From positions 31,897,811-31,961,810 of the forward strand of contig CM040085.1 in assembly GCA_022496805.1 (NCBI GenBank): DNA of 64,000 bases, in the 5' to 3' direction. The DNA is from Pohlia nutans (Eukaryota > Streptophyta > Bryopsida > Bryales > Mniaceae). Of the stretch, positions 11,801 through 20,800 are shown piece after piece (position 1 is the first letter of the stretch; each line of letters opens with the position of its first letter). The notes below the pieces were generated by a model. The model was given only the letters and a program-made list of their open reading frames with translations. It did not search any database and was not told the origin of the DNA. The translations under genes and the position numbers were made by a program.

Positions 11801-14800
11801 AGCTTGGGTGTGCTTCATTTTATTCATGGAATACAAGAGCATTGCAACATTATGCTTGAGGTTTCTTTCTGATGAGAAACGGCGCCCGGATCAATTCACA
11901 GTAAGCCCTCTTCACATTTCACTTTATAATGGGTCAATGTGTCTCGTGGACTTCGGTATAGGGTCTTGAACAAACGGACTCTTGATTCATGCCAACACAT
12001 TAAAGGGTTGGAGTTATTTGAAATGGTTCTCATACCCTTACATGCATAACATTCTTAATACTTGACCACACCCTTTACACTGTAGCATCACTTGCTAATA
12101 AAACAATTCAACTCTCCAACCAACCCGCTTCACTTGAACTAGCTGAAGTTAAAGAATATTCTTTGTAATTCTTCCGATCCCCTGACAAATGCTTGAGATG
12201 AACATTAGGGGGCTCAAGAACCTTATGTGTAAGTGATGGTTAGGACCTGAACTTTTCAATAGAAGAAAACATTTTAGATTCTTGAGTTTCATTCAATTTC
12301 CAAGAAGTTGACTATTAATATGTCAAAAAGTGAAAACACTTAGCAAAATTCAGAGTCAAGGTAATTTTTGTCAGTCCCGTAATATATTTGTAATCTTGCA
12401 AAATAAAAATCTTCTAGGGGTTGTGTAATAGTGAGTATAGGGACACTAAGAGCCTTGGGGACCAACTGAATGACTACCAAATTTCTTCTAAGCTAGAAAC
12501 ACCCAATTCTATCCCTACATTGTGCACTCTAGACTTGCTCTAAAAGCATTTGACAGAGTGCTTTGAAACCGTCTCCAAAGTCAACTCTCATTGATTGAGT
12601 TCCCGGGGTGCACTTTACATCATGTCGGAGAATCATGATTCTGCGTTCACGACCCCCTCTAAAAACCCCATGTATATGAGGGTTTATATGTATACAAATC
12701 TATTCCGTCCTAGATATATGTTCAATGTAAGTATATGTCAATATTTTCATCTCTAAATATGTCTATTGTATGTATACTTTGCACGGCAATTTTCAAATTC
12801 ATACCCCTTTTGGTTACTCACGTATACTTTCACAAATTTAACATAGTGCAAGCCCCGGTATCGAGTTTAGATTTTTTAGAGTTTGATTCTATGAAGAGTC
12901 TATGGAACAGTTTTAGTAGTTTACGAAACTTTCACTTTGAAAATTCATAGCAATTACATGGTTTATCCACAAATTCAAAATTTTCTTGTAAAATCATCAT
13001 TTTTAATTGCTAATACTACAAAAATCTTCTACTTTGAAAAATCTCAAAAAGTGCCCCTAAATATATTGAATTACTTGAAAGTATAGTTTTAGGTGTTTCG
13101 ACCTCAATGAGATTTAGTACCTTAGTTTGTAAGCAGCTGACCATTCATGTGTCAAAAAATTATACATTTATTAAGATTTAGATGTAGAGGTTAGATTTTT
13201 GGTCACGTAGTACATTTGTCATCATGCAAAACCCAAATTCAATACAACAGTGAATAGAGGAACTACGAATCTTTGAGACCAAAGGACTTCTTCTAATGTG
13301 ATAATGTTTTGGGCACTTTAGAGTAAATTGCAAATTGTGGTGGCCCTAGGTTATGGCGTTGCAAATACCTGACCGAGGCAAGGACCCCTTGAGCAAGCAA
13401 GTGGAGGACTATTTCAGCAAGAACCATCCAGATTACTATTTGACGCATCAGGTACTTAACCCCAGCAAACCAGTGTCGAAAATGTAAATAACAGAAAATC
13501 TGTGAAGAATTAGATTTTGAATTTTGAAGTGCAGAGTTGGAGATTTATAATACACATCTTCTAGAAAAATAAAATTTCAATTTGGAGTTGTGCAACTATC
13601 AAAATACCTATGAATAAAATTCAAAATTACTGCAAATACTTGGAAATACAGTAAATACTTACAAATACAACACATGTACTATGTGGTATTTCTTGTGTTT
13701 GGAAGTTTGTTATATTGTTTAATTTTTTTGGATTGTGTTCTCTTGTTCATGTTCCATTAGTGTATCTATTCCGATCTTGATCAATGTACCAACTCCTTTC
13801 ATTTTTTAACATATAAATTTTTGTCCTAAACTGTATATGGATAAGTCACTCTCACTTATAAAATTCACAATAATTATGTGTGAGTGGGGGGGCATGACAA
13901 GTTAATGCTATCTTGAGAAAAAAACCTTTACACATTTGGTCCTTTAGTTCTATTTAGTTCTTAAGAATTTGATCATCCATATGTCCAAAAGTCACACTTA
14001 TCAAGATTCAAAATTAATTCTGTGATAGAAAGGTATTTTTTAGGACATCTATTGTCATGCAGAATCAAAGTTGTGTAATCATGATGTACAATAATGAACA
14101 CAGAACACTGCTTTCATTAACATGCACATGACAGAAAATTATGATCATGCATTTGGGTCATGAATTTCATGGGATTGATGTTTACCAACCCTCTGATAAT
14201 GCAATTTTTATTGTTTATGCTATGAATTGAAGGAGAGTGGTGATCATCAACCTCCATATTGTAAATTTTGCAATTTCATTTTTTAAAGTGCAAAATTAAT
14301 TGATGTGCATATGACTGAGGGGCCAAATGACAACGTAAATTTCTCTAATGAGTAGGAGGATTACAACTTTTGGCTAACATGTTCTACTGGGATTGGAGAA
14401 CAGATGGCGTACAATGCCACGAAGCTGACCAAGATTGTAAAGGAAAGAGACAAAGCACAAAACTGGTTAGATTATTTTGAAGTCAAGCAGAAGCGGAATC
14501 CAGCCGTGAGACCAATGACCAAGGTACCTTTTTAATTGACATTTGCATGACTCACAGATCATTTGCACTTGAGTTTGGGTTTCTCTGATAGAGAGAAATA
14601 ACTCCAATTCTCTTTTGGAGACTACTGTACATTAAGAGTCTATTTGTTTAAGGTCTCACGTCATGGCCTGCAGGACAGGTTTGGGTTCCTCTGATAAGAA
14701 CTAATATGTGTTACTCCCTCTGTCCGGAAATAACTATCCTAGTTTTTGGTGTGTTTTAAATTAACACCAAAAAAGGTCGTCTTGGTACTCGAAAAATGGT

Positions 14801-17800
14801 ATATCTTTAATAATAGTATGTAATTTTTGTGTTATTCTCATTGTCCACCTTGTTTGAGGTGGACAAGGCTCATGTTTGGAGTATAAAATATAGGACAAAT
14901 ATTGCAAAAAATATGTCAAAAACTAGCAATCATTTCAGAACAGAGGGAGTAGCATTTTTGTCCTTGGACCAGAAAATGTAGGACTCTACAAGGTTAGAAC
15001 CATTCCCCATGGGAGACCTGGCCCCGCTCTTGCAGAAACTAAGCAACCGGTTCATTGTTCAATCTCCCCTAATTCTCCTTTAATAAATGTGAGAGCGGGT
15101 GAGTGAAAGACAACGGCCTTGGTTTTAGGAAGTGCCAAACCCATCCTATTACTCTAGTTAATCCACAGCAAGAACTAAAATTAATTTATTCTCTCAGTAT
15201 ACAACGGGCATAGGTCTCTCATGGGGAGGCTCTCTTACACATCGAGACGAGGGTGTTTTGGAATATTACATCTCAGGCACTCGGTCATGAAGGATATAAT
15301 ATCCCAAAATGCTCAAGGCCCAATGTGTAAGCCGGGCTTTAAATTTGAGGCCACAATAGTAAGGCACCAAGCTACAATGCAAGAGCGTGGTACCCAAGTA
15401 TACTTTTTCTAGTGCCAAGTTGCTCACACTAGTAGGAAATATGTCGTTTTTCACTTACTATAATTAAAAAAGGAATGAAATCGCACCAAGTACATGGATT
15501 GTGTCAATGCTAGTGAGTGGTTTTGGTCACAAGATGAAAAATATATAAGCACAATATTCAGCCACTGTTCATAACTCCCACAAAAGAGGAATGAAAAAGG
15601 ACAGGTCTACTACTAGTGTCAAATCTCAATGCAAAGTGAATTGGGTCTCCTCAGCAACGCATGTTTGATCCTTTAGGCTGTAACGTGATTCAATCCCTAA
15701 AGGACAAAGAAGCTCAAATTGGGCTTCATGTTTTTTTTTTTTTTTTTTAATTTTTTTTGCAATTTTGAGTACATCCTGTATGGACTTCCTTTTGTTCAAA
15801 TTTATTTGTTTTTGACCAACACATCAGTAGTATAAAAATTGGCCCCATCTGAAATATTTTTTCACAATATGATCAATTGAATTTGTCATTTTAAAACCAT
15901 GAGTCCTATGTGCTTTAGGGGTAAGGCGCACTCTTTGAATAGGGAAAAGTGACCGAGGACTTAAAGTTGAAATAGAAAGGTTTGAACATGGATTTTGTGT
16001 CTGCAGACGGGTTTCTGGGGCTTCATGGGAGATCAAGTTGATGCAATAGACTACTACACATCTCGAATTCAACAACTGACTCAAGAGGTAACCCATGTGT
16101 TTTAATTCAACGTTATAACACCACTTCCACTTAAACTGCACATGCAATGTGAACATGAAATTATGATCATGAATTCGGGTTATAAATTTCGCAATTGCCA
16201 ATCCTCTCATATGCTCGGGGGGTTCACTGGCGAAAATTTTAGAAACAACGTGCGATAAAAAATAGGGTCCAATATATTCATTGTAGATAAATTTTGTAAA
16301 AAATGTACATGTAAAATAGGGGATTTAAAAAAAGTGAAACATGTTTATATGTAAAATACCATCACATATAATATTCTTAGGCTTTTTATATGTAAAATAC
16401 CATCACCTAATAATATTTTTTGCTAAAATTTTTAGCTAAAATAACCCCCCAAATAAATAAGTCATTATCGCACGTGTATACAAAATATACAAGGGAGTGA
16501 CCTCCCCGAGCTCATATGAAATTTTTGAAGCTTATGATATAAATTGAAGGAGATTAGTGACCATTAATTTCCTTAGTGTGCACTTTTGTTTTTTGAACTG
16601 CAAAATTGGAGTGCACACGTTTCAGCGAAGCAGTGTGATTTGAAAAATATAATAGAAGATGGTGCTCTCCATTTATTGGCTCTGTCCCAAGATCAAAGAC
16701 CACCTGACAATTTCCACTCTTTGAGAGTCCACTTCCTATTAAGCACCCTTCTATGTAAAAATGATTCAAAATATACCTTTTCACACAACGCTAATTAAGT
16801 TAAGGAAATAATAATTTTACAAGCAACGTACTATCCTAATAGGTTACCGTCTTTCCTTGAAAGTGTCTTGTGAGACATACTCATCCTGAGCACTCGTGTG
16901 AAATATGTCGTTTTTCACTTACTATAAATGAAAAAGGAATGAAACCGCGCCATGCACATGGGCTGTGTCAGTGCTGGTGAGTGGTTTTGGTCACAAGAAG
17001 ACAAAAATAGAAGCATAATGTTCAACCACTGTTCATTGTTTCCACAAAATGGGGAATGAAAAACGACAGGTCTTCTACTAGTGGAATTGTATAATAGACA
17101 TGCTTGCTTGCAATATAAATGCCAGGCAGAAGCGGAGCGTGAAGTAGTAATCAACGACGCAAAAGCCACAATGCCGGCTGCTTTTGTGTCATTCAGGACG
17201 CGTTGGGGAGCTGCAGTTTGTGCTCAAACGCAACAAAACCAAGACCCAACGCTGTGGCTCACAGATTGGGCTCCGGAGCCGCGAGATGTGTATTGGGCCA
17301 ATCTTGCCATACCCTACGTGCAGCTCGGGTTTCGGAAGCTTTCAGTGGGTGCCATTGTGTTTCTCCTGGTCTTTTTCTACATGATTCCCGTTGCCGGTGT
17401 GCAATCCTTGGCAAATCTGGAGGGGCTTCGACGCTCCATACCGGCTCTTGATGGATTTCTCAAGCGGTGAGTCTCGATCTCCCAGTTTTCACTATTTTCA
17501 GGCCCACTTATACACAGGCTGGGGCTGGATGGAAGGCCGGCCTAATTCAATCCGGCCCAAGTTTGGAGTTTGGGCCAAGGAAAACCTTGTCCCGATTTCA
17601 TCAAACCGGCCCAAAGATTTGGCACCAAAATCATGCCACATAGGACGCCACGTAGGAAAAATTGCTCGTTCCGGCCCGGCCCTAATATAAAGCCCTTGGG
17701 CCGGATTTGAAAGAATCGAGTGATCCTATTGGTTGAAATTGGAAGAGTTTGGGCCGGTCCTCAATCCAGCCCCAAATATAAAGTGGGCCTCAAATAATAC

Positions 17801-20800
17801 CCTAAACCACTACAGATCGACTACGGTCCAAGAATGATCAATGTTGTAACATTAGTAGGAAATGTGTCGTTTTTCACTTACTATAAATGAAAAGAAAATG
17901 AAACCGCGCCATGCACATGGGTTGTGTCAGTGTTGGTGAGTGGTTTTGGTCACAAGAGGACAGGAATATAAGCATAATATTCAATCACTGTTCACTGTTT
18001 CCACAAAATGGGGAATGAAAAACGACAGGTCTTCTACTAGTGTAGAGTGGTTTAATTTCATTTTAAGGAGAGTTGACCATGCTGTTTCCTTGTGGCAAAA
18101 CAACAACAGAAGTTTTGTGGCATAAATGTACAAGGTTTTCTGCCGGGGCTTGCTTTGAAGCTCTGCTTCCGGCTTCTGCCAGCCATCATCATGCTGATTA
18201 CCAAGCTGGAGGGTCACCTTGCCATCTCCAAGATTGAGCGGCGTGCAGCTGCCAAATACTATTACTTCGTGGTGGTCAACATTTTCTTCGGAAGTATGCT
18301 CACCGGATCCGCATTCCAACAGCTCAAGACATTTGTCACATCCTCTTCATTCTTGGGGTACGTGCGTTTCATCACGACAATATCTCATCACAAAACGTCC
18401 CTCATTAGATTGTCAGTTTTTTTAATGTTAGGTTGATAGGCATTAGATACATGTTGCGTGAATGTTGAGTGTGTAATGCAAGTGGTGTTTATCTGAGTAT
18501 CCTCAGTAGTATACAGTACCCCGGAAATAACTGTTTTAATGTGTCATTAATTTAACCCCTAAAGGACCAAGGCTAATTTTCCAAGTTCGGTCAGCTCAGT
18601 ATGGAATTAGTATTGATTGTCAATTATTGAGATTTTTTGTGGTGATTCTACTCTTTGTAACGAAGATGGGATGGTAATTTGCGTACGTAGATGATGTATA
18701 GATCAAAAGATACAATCATGTAAAGGTGAAAAACCTAATTGCGGGCAACTCCTGAAAATTTTCATACAATGAGATATGCATCTGAATTTTTGTACACAAT
18801 GAGCTAACGCCCCCATATACACAACTGCCAAATTCATTTTAGCAAATCTGAGACTAAACTTTGCATTTTGGGCATTTTCAGAAAGTTTCAAACTTGGGCA
18901 ACAAGCCAAAAAAAAAAATGCTACCAACTTTGAAGCTTATAATCTTACTATTGAAGAACCCTGAACGGTTGAAATTTTTTAGGCTATAATAAATTCAAGT
19001 TGGTTGAAATATCCTACGGTTGGATCGGTCAAAAAGGTTTTAGATCAAAAGCTATTTGTCTTTTTATGAGAAGGGAGACTTTTGAGTGTTTGGAGAGAAA
19101 CATAGTTGTGGTCCTTTAGGGGTTAACTTAAATCTTTATTCTATGAGATTCATATTAATTTACCATCAATAACTCTGTGAATCTAATAGAGGGTTTTTGA
19201 ATGGATATTGATTGCTTCCCACATTTGCAGACCTTGGATCTTCACTTTTGCATTACTACATTAGAGATCTTGACTGAGACATAACATTCTTAACCCCCAC
19301 AAAATCCCATCCTTATACAAAATTACTTAATGTACTTTTTTTTGTAATTTGATACCAATTTGATTCCAGAATTTTATCTCACCTTGTAAAGCTTTGTGTA
19401 GGAGACAAACAAGGAATTTTGCACCACCTTCTTTGTTTCTTTTATCTCCTTTGAATCTTTTATCTTCTACTTTGAATTCTTTCTAGATAAAATCCTTTAT
19501 CAACGATCATCACAAGCTCTTGCAAGTAGTGGATCCTTTGTTGAAGGGTAGTTGCCAACTCCTTTGTCTCTAAACTTCCACATTTCTCTCCAACTTGTGG
19601 TTTAGGTTAGTGAAAGGTTTTTCATGCTCCTTACAATTTCCAAAGGAAGTAACTCTAATAGATAAGAAACCATGAATACTAAGGTAGAAATACAGATAAT
19701 GGATAACTTAAGGTTTTTGGCTTACGTGCGGTAGGAGTAGAAGGCAAATAGTGTTTTTCCTTTATAGGAAAATAAAAATCATGAAGAATGCAATTTTTTC
19801 CATAATATGAAATTTCTAAAAAAAATTCAAAGCAAAAAATTAGTCATCATCCAAAACCAACAACTAGACTATCCCAAATTTGTGAACATATGATTCCATG
19901 TTGCTTCTTGAAATTGACTAATTTAGGTAATAGTGCAAGAAGTTGGTTGACAAAAGTTTCTACACAAGTGGCATTGAATTTGGCTGCTAACCATTATGGG
20001 TCACTCTACACATTGGTTTTGGGTGTATTAACCGTTTTAGGACATTCTACTTTACAAAATCTGTAGAAGGATGATTCTCACACTAGGGCAAAATGTTGTT
20101 ACACAAGAATGTGAGGGACTATTGTATAACCACTATAAGAAAACTTGGTAGAAAAAAACTACACAAGTTTGTCATGTGCAGTGTTTTAGACCCACCCTAG
20201 ACTGCAGATGTAAAACATGTGCAAAATCTTCATTTGCTCACTGCAAGTGCAATTTTTGAAATTAAGAGGCATATAATATACCGTTGGAAGCACATGACAA
20301 TATTGTACAGTTTTTTTTTAACCAAGTTTTCTTATAGTGAATTAATGGGGTGGGTGCTGGTTATTCACCAGGTTCATAAATACGTTGGCATCGTCCATAC
20401 CGCAGAACGCATCGTTCTTCATCACATACATCATGGTGGATGGATGGTCGGGTCCAGCAGGGGAAATCCTTCGCCTCAAACAACTAGTGAAGTATCACAT
20501 CCGAAACTCCTTGTTCTGTAGAACTGACAAAGACAGGTTGCACGCTGCTTCCCCAGGCACTCTAACTCTGGACCAAACTCTGCCTCAGCTGCTGCTTTAT
20601 TTCTTGATGGGCCTCGTGTATTCTGTCATCACACCCGTTATTCTCCCTTTCATCATCATCTTCCTCGCCTTCGGCTTTGTTGTCTACCGTTACCAGGTAA
20701 CAAGCTAATAAATTCTCTTTCCACTTGCTGAATTTGCTTTCATCCGAAACTTGCAAGGGAACAAACCATGACTTGTTCCTCTTCTGCATTCTGTAGAGTT

